DNA from: Actinostola sp. cb2023
Taxonomy: Eukaryota; Cnidaria; Anthozoa; Actiniaria; Actinostolidae
NCBI GenBank assembly: GCA_033675265.1
Contig: JAUJYZ010000228.1
Location: forward strand, 98,501-162,500
DNA: 64,000 nucleotides
Direction: 5' to 3'
Below the pieces are notes generated by a model. That model saw only the letters and a list, made by a program, of their open reading frames with translations, had not been told where the DNA came from and made no database searches. Positions 34,234 through 46,673 of the stretch are shown piece by piece. The position numbers and the translations under genes were made by a program. Within the stretch, counting starts at the first letter, position 1; every line of letters begins with the position of its first letter.

Positions 34234-35072
34234 TACAATGTTTTCAAATTATAACAACCAGGTTACAAAGTTCCTATATATTATGCTCGCACAAAGAAAT
34301 AACGGAAGCCTTCCACACTGATGGTTTTCTTCTTTCATATTTCAAGTTGATCTAAAGGTAGATATGTATCCTATGATCTGGCAGTATTGTGTTAATTTGA
34401 TGATAGCAAAAGAAATACAATATTGACAAACTTGGAGGGTAAATAATAAAATGGTCTTATTTCCGATTACAAGGCTACAAGAAACACGGCCATATAATAA
34501 ATAAAATTATAAAATCAGTTAATACAAATAAATGGCAATCAACTTGAAAAATAAATTGCGCAAAAATCTGAAAAACAAAAATCACACACAGATAGTGGTC
34601 AAAAAAATCATGTGAGCTGTTTATCGGCTGAACTTTTGACATTTCAAAAAATATTTTGTTTGTGCACAATCACAATTGAACTAATAAATTGGGTGGGACG
34701 TGGTGTACTGTAATGTAAAGGGGACTTTGTGTCCTTTGATACATGCTGCTGCAGTGCCCCATCTAGCCATGCGTGATGCTATAAAATACTTGAGGACATG
34801 CTTCACTTAGAAAGAGCCATGGCTCAATAAAATCAAATTAAAAATCAAATTGAAACAATATTGTACAAGTAAAATTATAACTTGTATTTAGTACAACCTT
34901 TTTTGTTCAAAAATGATTAATATTGCAGCATGGACATTACATATTTGGAAGAAAGAAAGTATAATATCTGCAGAGCTACGAAATATTTAAAAAAAGGCAA
35001 AGGCATTTATTTTACTTTGATAAACTTTGTGAGGAGTGCGAATCAAAAAGCCATGGGCACCCAGAAATAGTT

Positions 35073-35222
35073 CAGAAATCGTTTATCGTTCGTTGAACAA
35101 TCAGAAACGAATCTGAAACGAATCAGATAAACTGCAAGAAGTTTATCTGACTACAAATCAGTCGAACTTCTTGCAGTTAGAGAGTTGTTTCTGATTGTTC
35201 AACGAACTATAAACGATTTCTG
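35073..35222. mobile_element. Small palindromic MITE-like unit
   Basis: CAGAAATCGTTTAT and GTTGAACAATCAGAAACGA at the left are mirrored by their inverse complement at the right end. A second internal hairpin (AACTGCAAGAAGTT-type) fills the centre. Target duplication is not evident. Confidence 0.6.
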
Positions 35223-35411
35223 CAACGGCCCTAAATCTAATGTGACCGAGTTGAACTTTGTTAAAAATATAAAACCTGATGATCTACTATTCACGCTTAC
35301 AAATCAAGTGTTCGGACAGCATTATTTCCCAAAATGTATCAACATATCCAATGCAAAAGCATAATGTAACGTCGACAAAACATGGTTTTCTTTGGCGCCA
35401 TTTTGTAACTA

Positions 35412-35930
35412 CAGTCAACTCTCCGCTAACAGACACTCTCGTAAGCGGACAGCTCTACTTACGGACACCTTTTCAAATCCCCGTTTTACCTCCCAGTCAA
35501 ACTCTGTATTTACACATTCCCGTAAGCGGACACTCTCGTAAGCGGACGCGGACACTTTTGAAAATGAAAATTGGATTTTTCTTTTGTTTACGCTCTCTCG
35601 TAAGCGGACACACCATATAATAATGGACTTTCGGCAATGGAATTTGTCTTTAATTTGCAATAAATCAACAAAAATATGACCTTTTACAGAGCAACAGAAC
35701 AGTGGGGATCGGTTTTGTCAAAACTCCATTTGTCCGCGGGGAAGCAAGGTGTACGGTTCAGTTGCTATTTTTCTCTACCGATTAAAACGTAATTAACTCT
35801 CCCGTAAGCGGACATCCACCCTATTTTTCTTTGGTGTCCGCTTACGGGAATAGTTCTCATAAGCGGACAGCTCTACTAACGGACACTTTTTTCATTTCCC
35901 GAGGGTGTCCGCTTACGAGAGAGTTGACTG
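35412..35930. mobile_element. Tc1/mariner- or pogo-type MITE with repeated CGTAAGCGGACA motif
   Basis: Ends CAGTCAACTCTC and GAGAGTTGACTG are inverted and flanked by TA (35410-35411, 35931-35932). The motif CTCTCGTAAGCGGACA occurs several times in direct and inverted orientation near both ends, in the manner of subterminal binding sites. The plus-strand frame at 35279-35620 overlaps it and is not supported as a gene. Confidence 0.8.
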
Positions 35931-36265
35931 TAGTTTCTCGGTCGACTGTTCAACGTGAACTGCTTGCAGCGAATTACGTCTCAAAATAACGTCATTACGG
36001 CACAAAAACAAGACATATGCACTTAGTGGTATTTACTGACCTGAATTGTAGAGTAGAACTAACATAATCCTTCTTGGTAGTCCAGTTTATCGTCCATCAA
36101 ATCCATCAAAATAAACATGTTCACATCCTCCACCACGTTCCGTCTTCGATCGTCTTCGCACGTTTCTACCTTCCCAAAATGCATAGCGTCACCTCGCATC
36201 AATCTTCCGCGACATACGTAGCACAGGAACCCCAAGGTTAGTGTTGTAGTTAGTGTTGTAGTATT

Positions 36266-36450
36266 GGAATGGAATGGAATGGAATGGAATGGAATGGAAT
36301 GGAATGGAATGGAATGGAATGGAATGGAATGGAATGGAATGGAATGGAATGGAATGGAATGGAATGGAATGGAATGGAATGGAATGGAATGGAATGGAAT
36401 GGAATGGAATGGAATGGAATGGAATGGAATGGAATGGAATGGAATGGAAT
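36266..36450 (+). repeat. (GGAAT)37 pentanucleotide microsatellite
   Basis: The tract is 185 bp of uninterrupted GGAAT. The unit is the same pentamer (GGAAT/ATTCC) that builds human satellites II and III. All three plus-strand and the two minus-strand frames running through it are translation artefacts. Confidence 0.97.
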
Positions 36451-36470
36451 AAAATAGAACCACCAACTAA

Positions 36471-36691
36471 GGGTGCGTTCGATTGACCTTATTCCAGAAT
36501 AGGAATACACTGAATAACATCCCTAAATCGCTGTCACGCAGCTACTGTCCACTGTAAAATAAAACAATTCCTTGTTGTATCATAATAACGTTACAAGGAA
36601 CAGTTTGGAATGTTAAATGTGCTGAAATATAAGCATCCAAGTGTTTATTCTGTGTATTCCTATTCTGGAATAGGGTCAATCGAATGCACCC
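36471..36691. mobile_element. PIF/Harbinger-like MITE
   Basis: Ends GGGTGCGTTCGATTGACC and GGTCAATCGAATGCACCC are inverted, and the match continues through TATTCCAGAATAGGAATACA. The trinucleotide TAA flanks both sides (36468-36470, 36692-36694), which fits the 3-bp TWA duplications of PIF/Harbinger. It is 221 bp and non-coding. Confidence 0.78.
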
Positions 36692-36694
36692 TAA

Positions 36695-38169
36695 GTGTAA
36701 ACACGGCGTTAAACATGTTAGGATGTTTTAAATACATGATTGAAGTGCTTGGTTGAAATTCACCGCCCAGTTAGCCACTGATCGAGTATAGCTTTCATTC
36801 ATGAATTGTATTATGAAGCCTGCATCATAAAATATGCACAATGTTATCAGTTCGACGCATATTCTTAACATAAAACATGTCATGATTATGTCATTTCATA
36901 TTTTGTTGCCCTTTTATAGTCTTTTCTGGTATTGAATTCTATACTGATACTGAATTTGTCCCAAAACTCTGCTGCCTGATTGCTCGCCAACTGAACACGA
37001 GGCGCGGCTTTCGGGATTGTTTTGAATTTGTAACTCCACCCATATCGCTACCAGTGCATGCCGTCTATCACTATTATGCAGTTTATACTAATACTGCATG
37101 GAAAAACGAATTCAACAAATAAATAAAACAAGCAAATATACATTTTGTCGTGAAAACGAAAATCCCGGCTGTCCTGTATAGCCGGTCTGCTCTAACATCA
37201 TTCCATGAGTGAGGCAGCAATTTGGCTTAATTACCCACTGGCCCTCATCGGTTAAGTGTGGAAGCAAAAGGCTGAACATCGACAGGAGGATCCTGACATC
37301 GAGGATCATTCTCTTCGATACTCGTTGCAGCATGCATGTGAGAATCCTAGCTATATATCCAGTGGTATCTCCACCCTCCCCCACCCTTCCCCCTTACCTC
37401 TCCTGATGACTGCTCATCATCATCATCATCATATTTATTTATTTATTTTTGATTATGAAGATCATCATACATTTATGTTTATAATATTATTGCTATTCCT
37501 ATTATATAACAATGATTATTCTTCCAACATTTGTTTCAGATATCCAAGGTTGTTGAGTATTGTGTTAACCAGCCTGTATCATACAGAATGCAGTAGTGTG
37601 ACAACTAACTGGTCACTAATATCAAAAGATATATCCCGTTGTCCATGCATGAGGGAATGAGTGAAACTTGAAATAAAAATTACATTTTAAACTTGAATTT
37701 ATTCAATCAGATGAAATTGTCTTTCTTATAATCTGGCTCCGTGGTAAAGAATGGATGAATGACTGGCTGACTGAATGACTGATTTACTGAATGAATAGAT
37801 GGATGAACGAATAACTGAATGAATGAATGAATGCTCGCCTCTTTCTTTCTTTCTCTTTTCTTTCTTGATTCAATAGTAAATGCAAGCACTACGGCTGGAA
37901 GTTACAACAAGGCCCATCACACAGGAAGCTCAATTTTTTGTCGGTGCGTTGGGAGCGAAAGCACGAATCGATTAGCCAAACTGTGTGATCGCCTCCCTAA
38001 TTAAGGTGTCTAAAGTTCGCGAGGGAGCGGTTTTGTAGAAGTTTCAGATGGAATTGGGGTGTTGGAATTAAGGGATTTTAAATCACGCTGTGACTGCTGT
38101 CAGCGTTGTTGAAAGGTTTACAATCAAACTCAAAACGAAATTTTGTCTGGTATTTGAAAGAAGTGGCAT
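36695..38169. other. Intergenic sequence with short microsatellites
   Basis: Contains a (CAT)n then (TTTA)n run at about 37417-37450 and GAATGAATG and TTTCTTTC runs at about 37760-37865. The 134-residue frame at 37256-37660 has no recognisable domain. I see no gene. Confidence 0.45.
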
Positions 38170-38862
38170 AGCCGTAGGCGTAGCCAGCAATGCGCAAAGT
38201 ACGCAAATGCGTATTAATTTTGGGGTAAAACTATTATTCTTTATATTTTAGTTATTTTCATATGAAATCACTTTGTTATTAACTAAAGTTGTTCATTTTC
38301 ATCTCCAAAGGCTTTTATTATATGACGCAAGCTCTTCGAGTCCAAATAACAGTATTTTCGAGTCCAAATACATCTCGCGTACGCGTTATTACACGGTTTA
38401 TGGGTGCCGGTTATTCAGATGTTATAAACACTGTTACAAGTGTGATCGCAGCGATCATATGGAAACCACACTCTAGCGATCGCAGCTATCGTAGCGATAT
38501 GGAAACCACACTCTAGCGATCGCAGCAATCGTAGCGATATGGAAACCACAGGATCGAGCTACGATCGCTGAACACATTCAGTTGGACGATCGATCATAGC
38601 GATCACATGGAAACCAGCCTTCACAGCACGATTCATATTGCGTTCTTACGAACTTTCGCAAAGTAAAGGATTATCGATTCAGTCTCGAAATTTGCAAGTG
38701 CTATACTTTTTTTCAAAATGATTAGCGATACGCGTAAATCACAAAAAGCTCTTGGAGAACGCTGGAAAAAGCATTTCAGAGCCTCTAGATTTCAAAATTT
38801 TCTGGGGGAACATGATCCCAACCGCCCCCTCCCCCCTCCCTAGTGGCTCACGCCTACGGCGC
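38170..38862. mobile_element. Possible non-autonomous TE fragment next to the satellite
   Basis: GCCGTAGGCGTAGCCAGC at the left and its approximate inverse (GTGGCTCACGCCTACGGC) at 38844-38862 look like degenerate terminal repeats. The purine/pyrimidine-biased CCCCCTCCCCCCTCCCTAG next to the right end is common just inside such ends. The interior has three copies of GCGATATGGAAACCACA-type sequence with ATCGCAG. Superfamily unknown, possibly hAT. Confidence 0.35.
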
Positions 38863-38924
38863 TCGCTATCCGTGCTCCCACTTATTTTCCCTTTGCTGCG
38901 GCCTTGGTTCACTTTTGCGTAGCA

Positions 38925-41900
38925 GAACAAAAAGGCTAGCTACGCCCCTGAGTGATACATGGTTTTGCATGCTCGGGCTACCTGTATCACTGTCAACAAA
39001 AAAGGCTAGCTACGCCCCTGAGTGGTAAATGGTTTTGCATGCTCGGGCTACCTGTATCACTGTCAACAAAAAAGGCTAGCTACGCCCCTGAGTGGTAAAT
39101 GGTTTTGCATGCTCGGGCTACCTGTATCACTGTCAACAAAAAAGGCTAGCTACGTCCCTGAGTGGTAAATGGTTTTGCATGCTCGGGCTACCTGTATCAC
39201 TGTCAATAAAAAAGGCTAGCTACGTCCCTGAGTGGTAAATGGTTTTGCATGCTCGGGCTACCTGTATCACTGTCAACAAAAAAGGCTAGCTACGTCCCTG
39301 AGTGGTAAATGGTTTTGCATGCTCCGGCTACCTGTATCACTGTCAACAAAAAAGGCTAGCTACGCCCCTGAGTGGTAAATGGTTTTGATGGTTGGGGTTG
39401 CTGTATCACTGTCAACAAAAAAAGCTAGCTACGTCCCTGAGTGGTAAATGGTTTTGCATGCTCGGGCTACCTGTATCACTGTCAACAAAAAAGGCTAGCT
39501 ACGTCCCCGAGTGGTAAATGGTTTTGCATGCTCGGGCTACCTGTATCACTGTCAACAAAAAAGGCTAGCTACGCCCCCGAGTGGTAAATGGTTTTGCATG
39601 CTCGAGCTAGCTGTATCACTGTCAACAAAAAAGGCTATAGCTACGCCCCCGAGTGGTAAATGGTTTTGCATGCTCAGGCTACCTGTATCACTGTCAACAA
39701 AAAAGGCTAGCTACGTCCCCGAGTGGTAAATGGTTTTGCATGCTCGGGCTACCTGTATCACTGTCAACAAAAAAGGCTAGCTACGCCCCTAGGTGGTAAA
39801 TGGTTTTGCATGCTCGGGCTAGCTGTATCACTGTCAACAAAAAAGGCTAGCTACGCCCCTGAGTGGTAAATGGTTTTGCATGCTCGGGCTACCTGTATCA
39901 CTGTCAACAAAAAAGGCTACTTACGTCCCCGAGTGGTAAATGGTTTTGCATGCTCAGGCTACCTGTATCACTGTCAACAAAAAAGGCTAGCTACGTCCCC
40001 GAGTGGTAAATGGTTTTGCATGCTCAGGCTACCTGTATCACTGTCAACAAAAAAGGCTAGCTACGTCCCCGAGTGGTAAATGGTTTTGCATGCTCGAGCT
40101 AGCTGTATCACTGTCACAAAAAAGGCTAGCTACGTCCCCGAGTGATAAATGGTTTTGCATGCTCGGGCTACCTGTATTACTGTCAACAAAAAAGGCTAGC
40201 TACGTCCCCGAGTGGTAAATGGTTTTGCATGCTCGGGCTACCTGTATCACTGTCAACAAAAATGGCTAGCTACGTCCCTGAGTGGTAAATGGTTTTGATG
40301 GTTGGGGTTGCTGTATCACTGTCAACAAAAAAAGCTAGCTACGTCCCTGAGTGGTAAATGGTTTTGCATGCTCGGGCTACCTGTATCACTGTCAACAAAA
40401 AAGGCTAGCTACGTCCCCGAGTGGTAAATGGTTTTGCATGCTCGAGCTAGCTGTATCACTGTCAACAAAAAAGGCTAGCTACGTCCCCGAGTGATAAATG
40501 GTTTTGCATGCTCGGGCTACCTGTATCACTGTCAACAAAAAAGGCTATAGCTACGCCCCTGAGTGGTAAATGGTTTTGCATGCTCGGGCTACCTGTATCA
40601 CTGTCAACAAAAAAGGCTAGCTACGTCCCTGAGTGGTAAATGGTTTTTTGCATGCTCGGGCTACCTGTATCACTGTCAACAAAAAAGGCTAGCTACGTCC
40701 CTGAGTGGTAAATGGTTTTGCATGCTCAGGCTACCTGTATCACTGTCAACAAAAAAGGCTAGCTACGTCCCCCCTGAGTGGTAAATGGTTTTGCATGCTC
40801 GGGCTACCTGTATCACTGTCAACAAAAAAGGCTAGCTACGCCCCTGAGTGGTAAATGGTTTTGCATGCTCGAGCTAGCTGTATCACTGTCAACAAAAAAG
40901 GCTAGCTACATCCCCGAGTGATAAATGGTTTTGCATGCTCAGGCTACCTGTATCACTGTCAACAAAAAAGGCTAGCTACGTCCCTGAGTGGTAAATGGTT
41001 TTGATGGTTGGGGTTGCTGTATCACTGTCAACAAAAAAAGCTAGCTACGTCCCTGAGTGGTAAATGGTTTTGCATGCTCGGGCTACCTGTATCACTGTCA
41101 ACAAAAAAGGCTAGCTACGTCCCCGAGTGGTAAATGGTTTTGCATGCTCGAGCTAGCTGTATCACTGTCAACAAAAAAGGCTAGCTACGTCCCCGAGTGA
41201 TAAATGGTTTTGCATGCTCGGGCTACCTGTATCACTGTCAACAAAAAAGGCTATAGCTACGCCCCTGAGTGGTAAATGGTTTTGCATGCTCGGGCTAGCT
41301 GTATCACTGTCAACAAAAAAGGCTAGCTACGTCCCTGAGTGGTAAATGGTTTTGCATGCTCGGGCTACCTGTATCACTGTCAACAAAAAAGGCTAGCTAC
41401 GTCCCTGAGTGGTAAATGGTTTTGCATGCTCGGGCTACCTGTATCACTGTCAACAAAAAAGGCTAGCTACGTCCCTGAGTGGTAAATGGTTTTGCATGCT
41501 CGGGCTACCTGTATCACTGTCAACAAAAAAGACTAGCTACGTCCCCGAGTGGTAAATGGTTTTGCATGCTCGGGCTACCTGTATCACTGTCAATAAAAAA
41601 GGCTAGCTACGCCCCTGAGTGGTAAATGGTTTTGCATGCTCGAGCTAGCTGTATCACTGTCAACAAAAAAGGCTAGCTACATCCCCGAGTGATAAATGGT
41701 TTTGCATGCTCGGGCTACCTGTATCACTGTCAACAAAAAAGGCTAGCTACGTCCCCGAGTGGTAAATGGTTTTGCTCGGGCTACCTGTATCACTGTCAAC
41801 AAAAAAGGCTAGCTACGTCCCCGAGTGGTAAATGGTTTTGCATGCTCGGGCTACCTGTATCACTGTCAACAAAAAAGGCTAGCTACGTCCCTGAGTGGTA

Positions 41901-43930
41901 AATGGTTTTGCATGCTCGGGCTACCTGTATCACTGTCAACAAAAAAGGCTAGCTACGTCCCTGAGTGGTAAATGGTTTTGCATGCTCGGGCTACCTGTAT
42001 CACTGTCAACAAAAAAGGCTAGCTACGTCCCTGAGTGGTAAATGGTTTTGCATGCTCGGGCTACCTGTATCACTGTCAACAAAAAAGGCTATAGCTACGC
42101 CCCTGAGTGGTAAATGGTTTTTTGCATGCTCGGGCTAGCTGTATCACTGTCAACAAAAAAGGCTAGCTACGTCCCTGAGTGGTAAATGGTTTTGCATGCT
42201 CGGGCTACCTGTATCACTGTCAACAAAAAAGGCTAGCTACGTCCCTGAGTGGTAAATGGTTTTGCATGCTCAGGCTACCTGTATCACTGTCAACAAAAAA
42301 GGCTAGCTACGTCCCTGAGTGGTAAATGGTTTTGCATGCTCGGGCTACCTGTATCACTGTCAACAAAAAAGACTAGCTACGTCCCCGAGTGGTAAATGGT
42401 TTTGCATGCTCGGGCTACCTGTATCACTGTCAAATAAAAAAGGCTAGCTACGCCCCTGAGTGGTAAATGGTTTTGCATGCTCGAGCTAGCTGTATCACTG
42501 TCAACAAAAAAGGCTAGCTACATCCCCGAGTGATAAATGGTTTTGCATGCTCGGGCTACCTGTATCACTGTCAACAAAAAAGGCTAGCTACGTCCCCGAG
42601 TGGTAAATGGTTTTGCATGCTCGGGCTACCTGTATCACTGTCAACAAAAAAGGCTAGCTACGTCCCCGAGTGGTAAATGGTTTTGCATGCTCGGGCTACC
42701 TGTATCACTGTCAACAAAAAAGGCTAGCTACGTCCCTGAGTGGTAAATGGTTTTGCATGCTCGGGCTACCTGTATCACTGTCAACAAAAAAGGCTAGCTA
42801 CGTCCCTGAGTGGTAAATGGTTTTGCATGCTCGGGCTACCTGTATCACTGTCAACAAAAAAGGCTAGCTACGTCCCTGAGTGGTAAATGGTTTTGCATGC
42901 TCGGGCTACCTGTATCACTGTCAACAAAAAAGGCTAGCTACGTCCCTGAGTGGTAAATGGTTTTGCATGCTCAGGCTACCTGTATCACTGTCAACAAAAA
43001 AGGCTAGCTACGTCCCTGAGTGATAAATGGTTTTGCATGCTCGGGCTACCTGTATCACTGTCAACAAAAAAGGCTAGCTACGTCCCCGAGTGGTAAATGG
43101 GTTTTGCATGCTCGGGCTACCTGTATCACTGTCAACAAAAAAGGCTAGCTACGTCCCCGAGTGGTAAATGGTTTTGCATGCTCGGGCTACCTGTATCACT
43201 GTCAACAAAAAAGGCTAGCTACGTCCCTGAGTGGTAAATGGTTTTGCATGCTCGGGCTACCTGTATCACTGTCAACAAAAAAGGCTAGCTACGTCCCTGA
43301 GTGGTAAATGGTTTTGCATGCTCGGGCTACCTGTATCACTGTCAACAAAAAAGGCTAGCTACGTCCCTGAGTGGTAAATGGTTTTGCATGCTCGGGCTAC
43401 CTGTATCACTGTCAACAAAAAAGGCTAGCTACGTCCCTGAGTGGTAAATGGTTTTGCATGCTCGGGCTACCTGTATCACTGTCAACAAAAAAGGCTAGCT
43501 ACGTCCCTGAGTGGTAAATGGTTTTGCATGCTCGGGCTACCTGTATCACTGTCAACAAAAAAGGCTAGCTACGTCCCTGAGTGGTAAATGGTTTTGCATG
43601 CTCGGGCTACCTGTATCACTGTCAACAAAAAAGGCTAGCTACGTCCCTGAGTGGTAAATGGTTTTGCATGCTCGGGCTACCTGTATCACTGTCAACAAAA
43701 AAGGCTAGCTACGTCCCTGAGTGGTAAATGGTTTTGCATGCTCGGGCTACCTGTATCACTGTCAACAAAAAAGGCTAGCTACGTCCCTGATGGGAGTGGT
43801 AAATGGTTTTGCATGCTCGGGCTACCTGTATCACTGTCAACAAAAAAGGCTAGCTACGTCCCTGAGTGGTAAATGGTTTTGCATGCTCGGGCTACCTGTA
43901 TCACTGTCAACAAAAAAGGCTAGCTACGTC
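38925..43930 (+). repeat. 70-bp satellite array, left block (about 71 units)
   Basis: The unit contains GGCTAGCTACGTCCCTGAG, TGGTAAATGGTTTTGCATG, CTCGGGCTACCTGTATCAC and TGTCAACAAAAAA. Most units are exactly 70 bp. Recurrent variants (CTCGAGCTAGC in place of CTCGGGCTACC; GATGGTTGGGGTTG in place of the GCATGCTCGGG block; GGCTATAGC; CGCCC versus CGTCC) occur in ordered groups, indicating higher-order repeats. From about 42720 to 43920 the units are nearly uniform, a locally homogenised stretch. Short open frames of 60-75 codons recur only because three units make 210 bp. Confidence 0.97.
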
Positions 43931-46673
43931 CACTACTGGGAGCAACAGTGTGAAATACATGTGAAATGCATGGGAAAAACATGTGAAAAACATCACCATG
44001 TGAAATAACATGTGAAATTTTTGGTGTGAAATATACACTGCATGTGAAAACCATTGGATAAGTTTCACATGCATGTGAAAAATGTTTACTGACATTAATA
44101 CCATGTGAAAATACATGTGAAAACCATTGGAGAATTTTCACATGCATGTGAAAAATGTTTACTGACATTATACCATGTGAAAATGCATGTGAAAGTCACT
44201 GGAGAATTTTCACATGCATGTGAAAAATGTTTACTGACATTATACCATGTGAAAATGCATGTGAAAGTCACTGGAGAATTTTCACATGCATGTGAAAAAT
44301 GTTTACTGGAATTAACATGTGAAAATGCATGTGAAAGTCACTGGAGAATTTTCACATGCATGTGAAACTGAAATGTTTACTGACTTAAAAGAATTCAATA
44401 ACCTATAAAATGTTTTCCCCATATAATAATATACAAGCAATAATTTCAGACATGCAAGGAAGTGGCCATGGGGGAGCCACAGAAAAAAGGGTGGAAGGGA
44501 TAAGTTACATCATTGGAGATTTCTACCAGAAAAATACTATTTAGAGTCCAACCTCACGAAAACCAAATGCCCAGTTAGATGTTTAATTGCAAATTTAGTT
44601 ACACTAAGAAAAAGTACATGTAGCTAGGTATATATTCCAAATCTGAAAAAGATGTTTGGTAAAACTATGCACTTGAACAGCAGCAATTAAACTAAGATTA
44701 TACTCACTTTAATTTTAATACTTGGATAGTCATAACTCATCAGTTCATTTGCCTGGATTTTTCCAAGATTTTCTCCTATTGAACTTTGGACTTCTTATTA
44801 TTGGGAAGACTGAAGATTATTACATAGAATTTCTCTTGGTATTTTTTGCTAATTTAGACAAAAGTTTATCTTTTTACTCCTGCCTTTTTACCACACATGC
44901 ACTGCTGTTTGGCAGCCATTTTTGATGAAGACACAAATTATATGGTCAGCAGTCTTCGATCACATGACTAAAATACGGCTGCTGATTGGTCCGTGACGCG
45001 TGTGCACAAAAGAGCGGGAAACACGAAGAGACTTGTGAGTGTGCAGTGTTTGAACAAGATCTCAAGAAACTCTGGTGTTTTTATTCATTTTCATGCCGGT
45101 AAGAGAGACTGTTTAGCTATTTTTGAAGTAAGAAGTACAGGTAAATCAGCTTGGCAAACCTCTACATGTCTTTCAGGCGCATTGGAAGAGAAATAACTTG
45201 AATAAAATGACTTGCTTCGATCTCTACTCGTACTCTCTAGCAAATCTGTAAGTACCACAACAATTTTAAATACTAAAGAGGTTTTCCTGTAATTATATTT
45301 GTCGATAAATAAAGATAAAAAGTCCAGATAAATGCATTTTACTGACTAATGGTCTAGTTTAAGCCAATTATATATTTGGATTGACCTATCTGATGACTGT
45401 GTGAGTGTGTCTTGAACAGTCACATCAAACTCTTTTACATTTTTAGAATAGCTATAAGTTATATGGCCTATTTGAATGACTGTCTTTATTATTTCTACTT
45501 AGTTTCAGGCATTCATTGTTCAACAAGCTAATGAAGCAAATGAAAGATTTGGTTACAAGCATTGTTAGCCTGACAAAAATATGGTAGACAGAAAAGCTAA
45601 ATTCAACACTTTGACTTTGACAGCAAACAACTGCATGCATATGTAAAAACATATATAGCTTAGATAAATTATATATACACATCATATTATTAAACTATTG
45701 ATCATTCTTTGTACAACAAGATGTATGTGGGCTTGCATTAAAATGATAAGTTGTATTATTATACTCTATTATTACTTTATATAAATTATAAACTAATTGA
45801 CAATCGATCATTACTGAGTTTAAAAATATGACTTTTGAATTTTCGAAACTTGTGAATCTGTGAAAGTATCAGCTGTGAAAGCGTAGTGTCTCCTTTTTCA
45901 GGTGAATTTTCAGGTGAAATAAATGATAACATTTACTTGTCTCATGAATTACTATTTATAATTCATACTTATGATATTAATGGAATGTATATATACTGGA
46001 ATGGCATATTTCACATGAAATTCACATGCTCATGCAGTATGTTATACCATGTGAAATGGAGAACCCCAGTTGACGCACATGCTTTTCACATGCTTTTTTC
46101 ACATGTAAAGCATGTGAAAGAACATGTGAAATGTGTTATATATTTTCACATACTTTTCACACTTATTTCACATGCTTTAATAACCATGTGAAAAGGAGGA
46201 CACCAGTTCACATGCTTTTTCACATGCTTTTTTCACATGTAAAGCATGTGAAAGAACATGCATGTGAAAATGTGTTATATATTTTCACATACTTTTCACA
46301 CTTATTTCACATGCTTTATAACCATGCTTTTTCACATGCTTTTTCACATGTAAAGCATGTGAAAGAACGTGTGAAATGTGTTAGATATTTTCACATGCTT
46401 TTCACACTTATTTCACATGCTTTATAACCATGCTTTTTCACATGCTTTTTCACATGTAAAGCATGTGAAAGAACGTGTGAAATGTGTTAGATATTTTCAC
46501 ATGCTTTTCACACTTATTTCACATGTTCTATAACCATGTGAAAAGGAGGACACCAGTTCACATGCTTTTTCACATGCTTTTTCACATGTAAAGCATGTGA
46601 AAGAACATGTGAAATGTGTTAGATATTTTCACATACTTTTCACACCTATTTCACACTGTTGCTCCCAGTAGTG
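43931..46673. mobile_element. CACTA (EnSpm) transposon, non-autonomous, inserted in the satellite
   Basis: Both ends carry CACTACTGGGAGCAACAGTG in inverted orientation, beginning with the CACTA signature. The 3-bp duplication GTC flanks it (43928-43930, 46674-46676), and without the insert the flanks rebuild a normal satellite unit. Both subterminal regions are dense in ACATGTGAAA/TTTCACATG words: the left (about 43950-44370) as units near 69 bp, the right (about 46000-46660) as units near 115 bp. CACTA elements usually carry such subterminal binding sites. No transposase is recognised; the frames at 44722-44925 and 44993-45196 have no known motif. Confidence 0.88.

Larger units (their letters stand above)
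28524..34687. mobile_element. Foldback-like element 2: long inverted repeats of about 1.6-2.5 kb
   Basis: Left and right arms match in inverted order: 28524-28620 with 34590-34687, 28640-28980 with 33205-33840, 29420-29520 with 32925-33030, 29600-29690 with 32815-32890, and 29890-30020 with 32190-32310. Shared phrases include GTGCACATAATTAGTGG, CTTTAGGAGTGGAAG and CTAGTATAACATA-like sequence. The centre holds a tandem repeat (30380-31000) and a MITE. The right arm has gained at least two insertions: a MITE at 33351-33625 and about 750 bp at 33840-34590. No transposase is recognised; open frames inside, such as 29076-29495 minus, are not supported as genes. Confidence 0.7.

Noticed and set aside
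36059..36250. Possible minus-strand exon with a C-x-x-C near its start and an acidic tail
   Set aside because: Most of the frame (36059-36466) is the GGAAT array; the remaining 60 codons match nothing I recognise and no splice context is convincing.
39511..40784. Recurring 60-75 codon frames in the satellite with a common protein pattern
   Set aside because: Three 70-bp units equal 210 bp, so the same frame and stop recur automatically. There is no codon bias, no initiation context and no domain.
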